A DNA stretch of 64,000 nucleotides from NCBI RefSeq assembly GCF_026626335.1, contig NZ_JAPNTZ010000020.1, positions 150,029 to 214,028 of the forward strand. Direction: 5' to 3'. The stretch's first letter is position 1. Each line of letters opens with the position of its first letter. Positions 33,425-42,435 of the stretch are shown here, piece by piece. This DNA is from Paractinoplanes pyxinae. GTDB taxonomy: Bacteria; Actinomycetota; Actinomycetes; Mycobacteriales; Micromonosporaceae. A program made the translations under genes and the position numbers. The notes under the pieces were generated by a model that saw only the letters and a list, made by a program, of their open reading frames with translations, was not told the DNA's origin and did not search any database.

Positions 33425-34518
33425 GCGGCTACTTCTTCCTTGGCGGCCAGCTTCTTCGCGAGGAGCGAGGCGTGGGTGGGCGCGTCCGGCACGTGGGCCG
33501 GCTTGAGGGCGGCGAACTCCTTGCGGAGCACGGGCACGACCTCTTCGCCGAGCAGGTCGAGCTGCTCGAGGACCGTCTTGAGCGGCAGGCCGGCGTGGTC
33601 CATCAGGAACAGCTGGCGCTGGTAGTCGCCCACGTAGTCGCGGAAGCCGAGCGTGCGGTCGATGACCTGCTGCGGGCTGCCGACGGTGAGCGGCGTCTCG
33701 CGGGTGAAGTCCTCGAGCGACGGGCCGTGGCCGTAGACGGGCGCGTTGTCGAAGTACGGGCGGAACTGCTTGACCGCGTCCTGGCTGTTCTTGTTGATGA
33801 ACACCTGGCCGCCGAGGCCGACGATGGCCTGGTCGGGGTCGCCGTGGCCGTAGTGGGCGAAGCGCTGCCGGTAGAGCTCGACCATCCGCTGGGTGTGCGA
33901 GGCCGGCCAGAAGATGTGGTTGGCGAAGAAGCCGTCGCCGTAGAACGCGGCCTGCTCGGCGATCTCGGGGCTGCGGATCGAGCCGTGCCACACGAATGGC
34001 GGCACCTCGTCGAGCGGGCGCGGCGTCGAGGTGAAGGACTGCAGCGGCGTACGGAACTTGCCCTGCCAGTCGACGACGTGCTCACGCCACAGCTTGTGCA
34101 GCAGCGCGTAGTTCTCGATCGCGAGCGGGATGCCGGCCCGGATGTCTTTGCCGAACCAGGGGTAGACCGGCCCGGTGTTGCCGCGGCCCATGGTCAGGTC
34201 GACGCGGCCGCCGGACAGGTGCTGCAGCATCGCGTAGTCCTCGGCGATCTTCACCGGGTCGTTGGTGGTGATCAGCGTGGTGGCCGTGCTGAGCAGCAGC
34301 TTGTCGGTCTGCGCGGCGATGTAGGCAAGCGTAGTGGTCGGCGAGGACGAGAAGAACGGCTCGTTGTGGTGCTCGCCGAGCGCGAAGACGTCGAGGCCGA
34401 CCTCTTCCGCGTGCTTGGCGATGGTCACGATGTTCTTGATGCGCTCGGCCTCGGACGGCGTGTGCCCGGTGGTCGGGTCGGTGGTGATGTCGCTGACGCT
34501 GAAGATTCCGAACTGCAT
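33421..34518 (-). CDS. CE1758-family luciferase-like (LLM) monooxygenase
   Basis: 365 residues, TIM-barrel flavin-dependent monooxygenase: 'EEVGLDVFALGEHHNEPFFS', 'LLLSTATTLITTNDPVKIAE' and 'GRVDLTMGRGNTG' are class markers. It uses FMNH2 from the coupled reductase and oxygen to oxidise an unknown organic compound. ATG 34518 follows GGAGAGGGAG; the frame to 34575 is rejected. Confidence 0.93.
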   Translation of the reverse strand: MQFGIFSVSDITTDPTTGHTPSEAERIKNIVTIAKHAEEVGLDVFALGEHHNEPFFSSSPTTTLAYIAAQTDKLLLSTATTLITTNDPVKIAEDYAMLQHLSGGRVDLTMGRGNTGPVYPWFGKDIRAGIPLAIENYALLHKLWREHVVDWQGKFRTPLQSFTSTPRPLDEVPPFVWHGSIRSPEIAEQAAFYGDGFFANHIFWPASHTQRMVELYRQRFAHYGHGDPDQAIVGLGGQVFINKNSQDAVKQFRPYFDNAPVYGHGPSLEDFTRETPLTVGSPQQVIDRTLGFRDYVGDYQRQLFLMDHAGLPLKTVLEQLDLLGEEVVPVLRKEFAALKPAHVPDAPTHASLLAKKLAAKEEVAA

Positions 34519-34705
34519 GACCGCTCCCTCTCCGCCGGGACTCGATGCATCCCGTTTACTGACCCGCACAACCACCCTGACGGCCGAACTATTTCAAAAC
34601 TTAAGGAAGTGCGCTGCGGCGCGGGTCACATCTCCACCCACATGTGCGTTGCGTGAGGTTCTGGTCATCGGCTGTGATTGCTGCAACGGACTCTGGGGAG
34701 TACAC

Positions 34706-35677
34706 GTGCAGATCCTGATCAAAATCATGGTCACGAGCATCGCGGGTGGCCTGACCTACTTCCTCACCAACGCGACCGACCAGCCGGAAATCTGGCAGCT
34801 GACGATATCGATCTTCGTGGCCGGGGTCGTGGTGATCGTCCAGTTCCTCATCGAGTCGTCCGAGCAGTCACGAAAACTGGTGCGAGCCATCGGCGACGAC
34901 GGCTCGAGGGACGCCCAGAGCCTGGCCGAGAAGATCCAGGGCATCAGCGAGGCAGCCACGCACCTGGCTCGGGTCGAGCGCCTCCTCGGCCGCGACAGCG
35001 TCGTCCGCCTGGTCGAGTCGGTCGGGCGGATGGATCCCAAGGAGGAGTTCCTGCTGCGGTTCGCGCACCGTCAGCTGGACGGGCTCACGACACTGGTCGA
35101 GGGCCTGCGCTCCGGACGGGCCGACCACGAGGGCGAGAACCCCGATTGGCTGCTCGACCTCACCGACGCCGCGACGATCAGCATCGACGCGACGAGCATG
35201 ACCTCGTTCGATACCACGCACAATTTCGTGGATGAGGGCGACTTCTGGTCGAGCGAACTGGGACTGCGGTATCTCGACCGGCAGCGGCAGGCGATCGAGC
35301 GCAACGTGCGTATTCGCCGACTCTTTCTGCTCACCGACGACGCCACCGATGCCGTACGGCTGAAGCGCCTGCTGGAACCGCACCGGAAGATCGATGTGGA
35401 GATCAAGGTGCTGCGGCACGACGACGTGCCCTTCCTCTATCGGAAGGATCTTGAGGACTTCATCCTCTTCGATCAGAAGGTAAGCTACGAACTTCAGACA
35501 GCAAGGGTGCTGCGGAGCGACGTGACCCCCTCGATCAACAATGTCGCTCTGGTGTCCAATCCCATCCTTACGGAAAAGCGTAAGAAGCGATTCGAGGATC
35601 TGTGGGCCGCCGCCCACGATCCCGAGGTCGTGGCTTCGGATGCTGATCACGTTGACTCGCCCCCGGTGGCGCGCTAG
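34706..35677 (+). CDS. Membrane protein with PLD-fold-like sensory domain
   Basis: 323 residues. Two N-terminal hydrophobic helices (about 3-20 and 27-46) form a hairpin, then a helical segment and a C-terminal alpha/beta domain with 'DEGDFWSSELGLRYLDRQRQ' , 'NVRIRRLFLLTDDA', 'IDVEIKVL' and 'FILFDQKVSYEL'. The last pattern resembles the non-catalytic phospholipase-D-like domain found after DNA-binding domains in some regulators; HKD motifs are absent. GTG 34706 follows GGGGAG. It is followed at 33 bases by the methyltransferase gene and may be co-expressed. Function unknown. Confidence 0.65.
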   Translation: MQILIKIMVTSIAGGLTYFLTNATDQPEIWQLTISIFVAGVVVIVQFLIESSEQSRKLVRAIGDDGSRDAQSLAEKIQGISEAATHLARVERLLGRDSVVRLVESVGRMDPKEEFLLRFAHRQLDGLTTLVEGLRSGRADHEGENPDWLLDLTDAATISIDATSMTSFDTTHNFVDEGDFWSSELGLRYLDRQRQAIERNVRIRRLFLLTDDATDAVRLKRLLEPHRKIDVEIKVLRHDDVPFLYRKDLEDFILFDQKVSYELQTARVLRSDVTPSINNVALVSNPILTEKRKKRFEDLWAAAHDPEVVASDADHVDSPPVAR

Positions 35678-35710
35678 CGATCCGAAGGGCGATTCGACGG
35701 AGGAGGCCCC

Positions 35711-36481
35711 GTGAGCTATCCGCGTTCCATGATGTCACCGGTCAATGTGGCCGAACGCTCAGGGAACGGCGAGGTCGACTGGGACGCCTTCAATTCGGCT
35801 GCCTACTTCAGTCACAACTACGGCGAGCTGCGGGCGGACGACACCGCCATCATCGAGATCGTCGCCGACTTCTTCGACGGCAATCCACCCCCGTCGGACA
35901 TGGGCCGGGCCATCGATGTCGGTTCGGGCGCGAATCTCTATCCGGCGATGGTCATGCTGCCGTACGCCTCCCAGGTCACCCTGGTCGAGCGGTCGTTCAC
36001 CAACCGTGAGTGGCTGGCGGCCGAACTGGGTCTGCCACACCGGTCCTGGCAGCTGTTCTGGAAGGTCATCTCGGCCGGCCGGTCGGCCTACGCCCCGATC
36101 AAGGAGCCGATGGAGACCCTGCACGGGCGGGTCCGGGTCGAACGCGGCAACGTCTTCAGTCTGGCGCCGGAGAGGTACGACGTCGGCACCATGTTCTTCG
36201 TGGCGGAATCGATCACCACCCGGACCGACGAGTTCGAGCGGGCCACCCGGCTGTTCGTCAACGCGCTCCGGCGCAACGCGCCCTTCGCAGCCGCTTTCAT
36301 GCGCCACTCGTTCGGTTACGACGTGGCCGGAAAGCACTTTCCCGCCTGCTCGATCAATGAGGACGACGTCAGCCGCGCCCTCGCACCGGTGGCGCGCAAC
36401 GTGATGATCGAACGCGTGACGAGCGAGGGTCTGCGCCCGGGTTACGACGGCATGATCGTGGCCACGGGCCGCCGGAAATGA
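35711..36481 (+). CDS. SAM-dependent methyltransferase (NNMT/PNMT-like)
   Basis: 256 residues. 'FNSAAYFSHNYGELRADD' at the N-terminus is typical of the NNMT/PNMT/TEMT-type group; the SAM-binding motif I is 'AIDVGSGANLYPAMVMLP', with acidic 'LVERSF' as the ribose-binding strand end. 'FFVAESITTRTDEFERA' matches the motif around the active site. GTG 35711 follows GGAGGAGG. Likely methylates an amine or other small molecule in the cytosol. Its place between a membrane protein and a D-amino-acid-oxidase-like gene suggests a short pathway (inference). Confidence 0.85.
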   Translation: MSYPRSMMSPVNVAERSGNGEVDWDAFNSAAYFSHNYGELRADDTAIIEIVADFFDGNPPPSDMGRAIDVGSGANLYPAMVMLPYASQVTLVERSFTNREWLAAELGLPHRSWQLFWKVISAGRSAYAPIKEPMETLHGRVRVERGNVFSLAPERYDVGTMFFVAESITTRTDEFERATRLFVNALRRNAPFAAAFMRHSFGYDVAGKHFPACSINEDDVSRALAPVARNVMIERVTSEGLRPGYDGMIVATGRRK

Positions 36482-36542
36482 CACGCGCGGCCGGAGGGAA
36501 AGCGTCCGAGGCGCGGGTGCGCACGACGGCTACGCTCAGAAA

Positions 36543-37583
36543 ATGGTCTCCACGCGAGCGGATGTACTGGTCGTCGGCGCCGGCGTCATCGGCCTGACCA
36601 CGGCCCTCCGGCTGGCCCGGCGCGGCCTCGACGTGATGATCTGGACTTCCCGCGAGACGACGGAGACCTGCTCGTTCGCGGCGGGGGCCATCTTCGATCC
36701 GTACATGGCCGAGCACAGGCAGCGCGACGAGTGGGCCGCGGCCACCCGGCGCGAATTCGAACGGTTGCACGACGAGGGTCACGCCTGGGCTCGACAACTC
36801 CACGGCGTCGAAGCGTCGCGTGTCCCGGCGTCGGCGCCGGCCTGGGCGCTCGACCTTCCTGACTATCGCGAATGCGGCCTCGGTGAACTGCCGCCCGGGT
36901 TCGTCTCCGGGTGGCGATACCGGTCGCTGCTCATCGAGATGCCGCCGTACCTCGCGTGGCTCGGTCACCAGCTCCGCGACCACGGCGTCGACACGAGGAT
37001 ACGGACGGTGGAATCGCTGAGGGCCGGATTCGCCGAGGCGGACATCGTGGTGAACTGCACCGGCATCGGCGCGCACCGCCTGGACCCGGGCGAGACGCAG
37101 ATGCAGCCGATCCGAGGGCAGCTCGTCGTGCTGCCCAACCCGGGGATCGGCGAATTCTTCGTCGAGCATGTGCCCGACCCGTACCTCGGCGAGACCACCT
37201 ATGTGCTCCCTCAGGGTGATCGCCTGCTGCTCGGCGGCAGCGCCGAGAAGGGGGTCTCGGCCGGGCAGCCGGATCCCGAAGTCAGCCGCCGGATCCTCGA
37301 ACGCTGCCGCGCGGTGCTGCCGCAGCTCGCCGGCATCAGGCCGATCGGCGAACGGGTCGGCATCCGGCCGCACCGCGCGACGGTCCGGCTGGAGCACGAG
37401 GACTTCGGCGATCACCACGTCGTGCACAACTACGGGCATGGCGGCTCGGGCGTCAGCCTCTCGTGGGGCTGCGCCGACGCGGTGGCCGAGATCGTGGCCG
37501 ACATCATCGAGAAGTCGCGGCCGGCCGCACTAGGTGACGACGTCCGGGCCGATGCGACGGCACCGGCCCGGACGCTCATGTGA
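36543..37583 (+). CDS. FAD-dependent oxidoreductase, D-amino-acid-oxidase family
   Basis: 346 residues. Dinucleotide-binding 'VLVVGAGVIGLTTALRLARR' at the N-terminus, 'CSFAAGAIFDPYM' as the DAAO 'AAGG' region equivalent, and the family end motif 'VVHNYGHGGSGVSLSWGCA'. The Arg in 'GIRPHRATVRLE' matches the substrate-carboxylate Arg of DAAO. It oxidises a D-amino acid or N-alkyl amino acid to an imino acid with H2O2 release. It ends base to base with the convergent chitinase gene. It may act with the methyltransferase upstream. Confidence 0.88.
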   Translation: MVSTRADVLVVGAGVIGLTTALRLARRGLDVMIWTSRETTETCSFAAGAIFDPYMAEHRQRDEWAAATRREFERLHDEGHAWARQLHGVEASRVPASAPAWALDLPDYRECGLGELPPGFVSGWRYRSLLIEMPPYLAWLGHQLRDHGVDTRIRTVESLRAGFAEADIVVNCTGIGAHRLDPGETQMQPIRGQLVVLPNPGIGEFFVEHVPDPYLGETTYVLPQGDRLLLGGSAEKGVSAGQPDPEVSRRILERCRAVLPQLAGIRPIGERVGIRPHRATVRLEHEDFGDHHVVHNYGHGGSGVSLSWGCADAVAEIVADIIEKSRPAALGDDVRADATAPARTLM

Positions 37584-38915
37584 TCAGCGGCCCTGCAGGC
37601 GCTTCACGTTGTCGCCGAAGGTCCAGGCCTTCGAGCCGTCCCAGTTGATCGACCAGGTCATCAGGCCCTTGATGCCGGGGACGCTGTTGTAGGCCTGGGT
37701 GACCAGCGCGGGCGTCATGTAGCCGCCGCCGGCGCCCGGCTGCGCCGGGAGGCCCGGCACCTGCTTGTCGTACGGGATGCGGATCGTGGTGCCCTGGATC
37801 GTCAGGCCGTTGTTCAGGCACTGGGTCTGGACGGTGAAGCCCTGGACCGTGCCGGCGCCGTACGAGTCACCGCTGCAGCCGTACATCGAGCCGTTGTAGT
37901 ACTGCATGTTGAGCCACCACAGGCGGCCGTTGTCCAGGTACTTCTTGATGATCGGCAGGTACGAGCCCCAGATCGAGCCGTACGTGACGCTGCCGCCGGT
38001 GACGTACGCCGTCTCGGGCGCCATGGTCAGGCCGAAGTTGGACGGCATGGCGGCCAGCACGCCGTCGATGATCCGGATCAGGTTGGCCTGCGAGGTCGAC
38101 AGCTGGTTGATGTTACCGCTGCCGGTCAGGCCGGTCTCGATGTCGATGTCGATGCCGTCGAAGTTGTACTGGCGCAGGATCGGCACGATCGTCGACACGA
38201 ACCGGTCGGCCACAGCGGCCGAGCTGAGGTCGACGCCGGCCGTGGCGCCGCCGATCGACATCAGAATGGTCGCGCCCTGGGCCTTGGCCGCGCAGATCTC
38301 GGCCGCGGTGGGCACCTTGACGCCCGCGTCCATGCCGTTCTCCCACAGCACCGTGCCGTCGGAGCGGATCACCGGGAAGGCCGCCATCAGCACGTTGTAC
38401 CCGTGCTGGGTGATCCGGCTGTCGTTGATCGGGATCCAGCCCATTCCGGGGTGGACGCCGTTGGACGCGCCGTCCCAGTTCTCCCAGTAGCCCTGCAGCA
38501 CCTTGCCGGCCGGCTTGCCGCGGGTCGCGCAGCCGACGGGCGGCGGGGTCGTGGTGGGCGGCGGAGTCGTCGGAGGCCGGGTGGTGGGCGGAGGAGTGCT
38601 CGGCGGCGGAGTCGTGGTGGGCGGCGGGGTGGTCGGGCCGCCGGTGCACGCGCCGAGGTCGCGCCACAGGGTCGGGGTGGCGGCCGGGTTCCAGCCCGTG
38701 CCCGCGTACGCGGTGTGGGTGACCAGCGCCTGGTAGAGGTGGGCGTTGTACGTGACCTGCTGGCCCGCGGTGTAGGTCGGGCCCTCGCGCCAGACCGTGC
38801 CCGAGCAGGCCACCGCGGCGGACGCGACACCCCCGCCCGTCACCGCGACGGCGAACCCGCCGGCGGCCACTCCCAGCGCTGCGGCCAGCGCCAACAATCG
38901 ATGACGGACACCCAT
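37584..38915 (-). CDS. Secreted GH18 chitinase with N-terminal chitin-binding domain
   Basis: 443 residues. Sec signal peptide ending near VASAA, a CBM5/12-type domain (about 36-90: 'WREGPTYTAGQQVTYN', 'LYQALVTHTA', 'TPTLWRDLG'), a Thr/Pro linker, and a GH18 barrel with catalytic DGIDIDIE at 253-260 (acid Glu260). Also 'MLMSIGGA'-like 'ILMSIGGAT' and 'LMTWSINWDGS' are family marks. It degrades chitin outside the cell. ATG 38915 follows GGGAG. An inverted repeat lies upstream. Confidence 0.95.
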   Translation of the reverse strand: MGVRHRLLALAAALGVAAGGFAVAVTGGGVASAAVACSGTVWREGPTYTAGQQVTYNAHLYQALVTHTAYAGTGWNPAATPTLWRDLGACTGGPTTPPPTTTPPPSTPPPTTRPPTTPPPTTTPPPVGCATRGKPAGKVLQGYWENWDGASNGVHPGMGWIPINDSRITQHGYNVLMAAFPVIRSDGTVLWENGMDAGVKVPTAAEICAAKAQGATILMSIGGATAGVDLSSAAVADRFVSTIVPILRQYNFDGIDIDIETGLTGSGNINQLSTSQANLIRIIDGVLAAMPSNFGLTMAPETAYVTGGSVTYGSIWGSYLPIIKKYLDNGRLWWLNMQYYNGSMYGCSGDSYGAGTVQGFTVQTQCLNNGLTIQGTTIRIPYDKQVPGLPAQPGAGGGYMTPALVTQAYNSVPGIKGLMTWSINWDGSKAWTFGDNVKRLQGR

Positions 38916-38963
38916 GGCGACTCCCTAGATGCGTACGGGATCTGCGTTACGCACATCATGGAG

Positions 38964-38977
38964 TTCACATGTGTGAA
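38964..38977. promoter_or_regulatory. Possible operator TTCACA-TG-TGTGAA upstream of the chitinase
   Basis: An inverted repeat with 6-base arms and a 2-base spacer, 49-62 bases upstream of the chitinase start in a short AT-richer stretch. It may bind a repressor or activator of the chitinase gene; which one is unknown. Confidence 0.4.
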
Positions 38978-38979
38978 TA

Positions 38980-40065
38980 TCAAGGGTTCTTAACAGTCAG
39001 GGCCAGATCGAGGTAGGCGGCGTACGGTTCCAGGGCTTTCGCGGCGGCGTCGCGATCACGCTGGCTGAAGCTGGTCAATGGCTCGACGGTCACGGTGACG
39101 CCCTTGCGAGTGAGCGTGCGGGTCCACGTCGCGCGCACGCGGCCGGCCTCGACCAGCGTGGAGCGGAAGACGCCGTTGCCGCCGGGGACGACCGCCTCGA
39201 AGTCGTCGGTCATGAGCGAGCGGTCTTTGTAGCCCAGCATGTACTCGTCGAAGCCGGGCAGGGCCAGCCACTCCCCCGGGCCCAGGTCTGGCGCGTCGGC
39301 CGCCATGATCATTTCCGCGCCGTCGACCTCCACCGTGGTCAGCGCGTCGCCGGCCCCGGCGATGCCGGCCCGGCAGTCGGTCATGGTCAGGCCCGTCCAG
39401 CCGGCGAAGTCCTTGCGGGTCGCCGGGCCGTGGCTGCGGAAATAGCGCAGCGCGATGAGGGCCAGCGCCTCTTCGCGCGACGGGCGGCGGGGCGCCGGAA
39501 CCCACTCGTCGAGCAGCACGAACGTCTGCTCCTTGCCGACATGGGGAGCTATGGCCGTGACGCCGCGCTGTGACGCGTACCAGAGAAGGTGATAACCCCG
39601 CTGGCCGGCGACCTCGACACCGCCGTCGACCATCGCGGTCATGCACTCGGCCCGGGTGAACCGCTTGCCGCCGGCGAGCGCTTCACCCAGCACGTCGACC
39701 GCCCGGTCGACCGTCGCTTCGTCGAGCCCGAGCGTCTCGCGGCGCTTGGCGGCCCCGCTCAGGGCGCGCACGCCCATGAGCTCGAGCATCCAATGCGCGT
39801 CGACCGCGGGGACGAAGTGGACGGTGCCGCGCATCGGCCACGTGCGCAGCACAGACCGGTCTTCGATGGCCTCGTTGATTTTGGCCAGCGTGACGCCGGG
39901 CAGGCGGCAGCCGAACGACCAAAGGGCGCTGTTCACATCCTGCGCCTGCATGGCACCGAACCACTCGACGATGCCGGCGACATCGCCGGGAGCGTTGCCG
40001 CGCAGCAACAGGCTGGTCATCCGGAGCCCGAGGGCCGTCGTCACCGATTTTTGGAGCAGAGCCAT
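38980..40065 (-). CDS. AlkZ-type winged-helix DNA glycosylase (HTH_42/YcaQ family)
   Basis: 361 residues of the winged-helix family PF06224. The motif 'WFGAMQAQDVNSALWSFG' carries Gln40-Ala-Gln42, the QxQ catalytic motif known for AlkZ (interstrand-crosslink and azinomycin adduct glycosylase), rather than the QxD of YcaQ/AlkX. Later wings: 'RGTVHFVPAVDAHWML', 'ALRYFRSHGPATRKDFAGWT'. ATG 40065 is chosen; the frame runs further to 40095. It may excise bulky alkyl lesions; there is no biosynthetic cluster nearby that would call for self-resistance. Confidence 0.85.
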   Translation of the reverse strand: MALLQKSVTTALGLRMTSLLLRGNAPGDVAGIVEWFGAMQAQDVNSALWSFGCRLPGVTLAKINEAIEDRSVLRTWPMRGTVHFVPAVDAHWMLELMGVRALSGAAKRRETLGLDEATVDRAVDVLGEALAGGKRFTRAECMTAMVDGGVEVAGQRGYHLLWYASQRGVTAIAPHVGKEQTFVLLDEWVPAPRRPSREEALALIALRYFRSHGPATRKDFAGWTGLTMTDCRAGIAGAGDALTTVEVDGAEMIMAADAPDLGPGEWLALPGFDEYMLGYKDRSLMTDDFEAVVPGGNGVFRSTLVEAGRVRATWTRTLTRKGVTVTVEPLTSFSQRDRDAAAKALEPYAAYLDLALTVKNP

Positions 40066-40098
40066 GACGACGACCCTAGAGCCCGGGTCCGACAAAAA

Positions 40099-41730
40099 TC
40101 AGCGGCCGCGCTGCGACCGGTACAGCTTGATCAGCGCGTTGGTCGACGAGTCGTCGTCCGCCTCGGGCGCCGACGAGTCGGTCAGCTTGGGCGCGAGCTG
40201 GTTGGCCATGACCTTGCCCAGCTCTACACCCCACTGGTCGAACGAGTTGATCTGCCAGATCGTGCCCTGGGTGAACGTGATGTGCTCGTACAAAGCGATC
40301 AGCTGGCCCAGCACGGCCGGGGTCAGCGACTCGGCGATGATCGTGGTCGTCGGGTGGTTGCCCTGCATGACCCGGTGCGGAGCAATCTCGGGCGCCGTGC
40401 CCTCGGCGAGCACCTGGTCGAGCGTACGGCCGAAAGCAAGCGCACCCGTCTGCGCGAAGAAGTTCGACATGAACAGGTCGTGCATCTCGCCGATGTCGTG
40501 GTTGGGCTTGCTGAACCCGATGAAGTCGGCCGGGATCATCTTGGTGCCCTGGTGGATCAGCTGGTAGAACGCGTGCTGGCCGTTGGTGCCGGGCTCGCCC
40601 CAGAAGACCTCGCCGGTCTGGAACGTGGCCGGGGAGCCGTCGAGGCGTACGGACTTGCCGTTGCTCTCCATCGTCAGCTGCTGCAGGTACGCGGCGAAGC
40701 GGTGCAGGTATTGCGAGTACGGCAGGATCGCGTGCGACTGGGCGCCGAGGAACGTGTCGTACCAGACGTTGAGCAGGCCGAGCAGGGCCGGCACGTTCGA
40801 CTCGAGCGGCTGGGTGCGGAAGTGCTCGTCGACGGCGTGGTAGCCGGCGAGCATGTCGGCGAACTGCTCCTTGCCGATCGCGATCATGACGGACAGGCCG
40901 ACCGCGCTGGGCAGCGAGTAACGGCCGCCCACCCAGTCCCAGAAGCCGAACATGTTGGCGGTGTCGATGCCGAAGTCGGACACCCGCTGGGCGTTGGTGC
41001 TGACCGCCACGAAGTGCTTGGCCACCGCCGCCTGGTCGCCGCCGAGGCCCTTGAGCAGCCAGTTGCGCGCCTCGGTGGCGTTGGTGAGCGTCTCCTGCGT
41101 ACCGAAGGTCTTGGAGACGACGACGAACAGCGTGGACGCCGGGTCGAGGTCGTGCGTCTTCTCGTACAGGTCGGTCGGGTCGATGTTCGAGATGAAGCGG
41201 CACTCGATCTCGGGCGTCTTGAAGGCCTTCAGAGCCTCGTACGCCATTACGGGGCCCAGGTCGGAGCCGCCGATCCCGATGTTGACCACGGTCTTGATCC
41301 GCGAACCGGTGTGGCCGACCCACTCGCCCGAGCGCACCTTGTCGCTGAAGGCGCCCATGCGGTCGAGCACCTCGTGCACCTCGGCCACCACGTCCTGCCC
41401 GTCGACCACCAGCTGGGCGTCGCGGGGCAGGCGCAGGGCGGTGTGCAGAACCGCGCGGTCCTCGGTGACGTTGATTCGCTCGCCGGCGAACATCGCGGCC
41501 GTCCGCTCGCGCAGCTTGGCCTTCTCGGCCAGCGCCAGCAGAGCGCTCAGCACTTCGTCGGTGACCAGATTCTTGCTGTAGTCGACGGTGAGATCGGCGA
41601 CCCGCGCGGTCAGGCGCTCGCCGCGGCTCGGGTCGCTGCCGAACAGGTCGCGCAGGTGCACGGCCGCGAACTTCTCGGCCTGGCTCTGCAGCGTCTGCCA
41701 CTCGGTGCTGTCGGAAACGTGATCGCTCAT
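40099..41730 (-). CDS. pgi: Glucose-6-phosphate isomerase
   Basis: 543 residues with PGI signatures 'VVNIGIGGSDLGPVMAYEAL', 'FVVVSKTFGTQETLTNA' and 'FDQWGVELGKVMANQL' plus catalytic 'GTNGQHAFYQLIHQGT' (Glu/His). It interconverts glucose-6-phosphate and fructose-6-phosphate in glycolysis and gluconeogenesis. ATG 41730 follows a GGAAGAG-like site. It lies 33 bases upstream of the glycosylase gene on the same strand, perhaps by chance. Confidence 0.98.
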   Translation of the reverse strand: MSDHVSDSTEWQTLQSQAEKFAAVHLRDLFGSDPSRGERLTARVADLTVDYSKNLVTDEVLSALLALAEKAKLRERTAAMFAGERINVTEDRAVLHTALRLPRDAQLVVDGQDVVAEVHEVLDRMGAFSDKVRSGEWVGHTGSRIKTVVNIGIGGSDLGPVMAYEALKAFKTPEIECRFISNIDPTDLYEKTHDLDPASTLFVVVSKTFGTQETLTNATEARNWLLKGLGGDQAAVAKHFVAVSTNAQRVSDFGIDTANMFGFWDWVGGRYSLPSAVGLSVMIAIGKEQFADMLAGYHAVDEHFRTQPLESNVPALLGLLNVWYDTFLGAQSHAILPYSQYLHRFAAYLQQLTMESNGKSVRLDGSPATFQTGEVFWGEPGTNGQHAFYQLIHQGTKMIPADFIGFSKPNHDIGEMHDLFMSNFFAQTGALAFGRTLDQVLAEGTAPEIAPHRVMQGNHPTTTIIAESLTPAVLGQLIALYEHITFTQGTIWQINSFDQWGVELGKVMANQLAPKLTDSSAPEADDDSSTNALIKLYRSQRGR

Positions 41731-41786
41731 TTTTCCAGTCTCTTCCTCGAACCCGGACTCTCGGCCTAATCCTGGCACGAATCGTG

Positions 41787-42377
41787 TCAGGTCACCGGCG
41801 ACGCCGTGGAGATCACTAGGCGAACGACGCGTTCCATTGCGGGCATCACCTTCTCGGGATCCTCCCCCGCCGTCTGCAGCGCCACACGGAAACACGCGAT
41901 CCCGACCTGACTCGCCAGCAGAGCCAGCTCGGGGTCGGCGCCGCGAGCCAGCAGAACCCGCTCGAGCGCCTCGGCGATGCGCTGCATCTTGCGGGCGGCC
42001 CGATCTTGCAGCTCCGGCACGGCGGCGATCAATTGCTGGCGTACGGGAAACAAGGCCTTGTCGCCGATAACGACGTCACGCATTCCATGCGTCAAGCCCC
42101 ACAGCTGCAGCAGCGCACCGGCCAGGTCGCGCGGGGCCGGCCCCGTTATGTCAGCTGCGGAGAACTCGTCGACCAGGCGCTGCTCGTCGGCGAACAGCAC
42201 CTCTTGCTTGTCGCCGAAGTAGCGGAAGAACGTCGTACGGCCGACCTGCGCGCGGGCGGCGATGTCGGTCACGGACACCTGGGCGAAGCCGCGCTCGGCG
42301 AACAGCGCGAACGCCGCCTCGACGATCTGCTCGCGGGCTTGCTGTTGCTTCAGTTCGCGCAGGGTCACGCTTCTCAC
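41787..42377 (-). CDS. TetR-family repressor
   Basis: 196 residues. N-terminal 'ALFAERGFAQVSVTDIAARA' and 'QVGRTTFFRYFGDKQEVLFA' are the TetR DNA-binding domain; the C-terminal ligand-binding part is helical and variable. Starts with GTG 42377 or GTG 42368. It is divergent from a short-chain dehydrogenase gene, and the 78-base gap contains three copies of a near-palindrome, so it very likely represses both. Confidence 0.93.
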   Translation of the reverse strand: MRSVTLRELKQQQAREQIVEAAFALFAERGFAQVSVTDIAARAQVGRTTFFRYFGDKQEVLFADEQRLVDEFSAADITGPAPRDLAGALLQLWGLTHGMRDVVIGDKALFPVRQQLIAAVPELQDRAARKMQRIAEALERVLLARGADPELALLASQVGIACFRVALQTAGEDPEKVMPAMERVVRLVISTASPVT

Positions 42378-42388
42378 CCTATCGGAGT

Positions 42389-42435
42389 GGTACTGAGTAC
42401 GTTACGGTACTGAGTACCAGTTAGTACTCAGTACC
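42389..42435. promoter_or_regulatory. Three TetR operators, 17 bp apart
   Basis: GGTACTGAGTAC at 42389-42400, GGTACTGAGTACC at 42406-42418 and the inverted form AGTACTCAGTACC at 42423-42435. Each is a near-perfect palindrome (GGTACT-G-AGTACC). Starts are 17 bases apart, close to 1.6 helical turns. They fill most of the TetR/SDR intergenic region. Confidence 0.8.
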
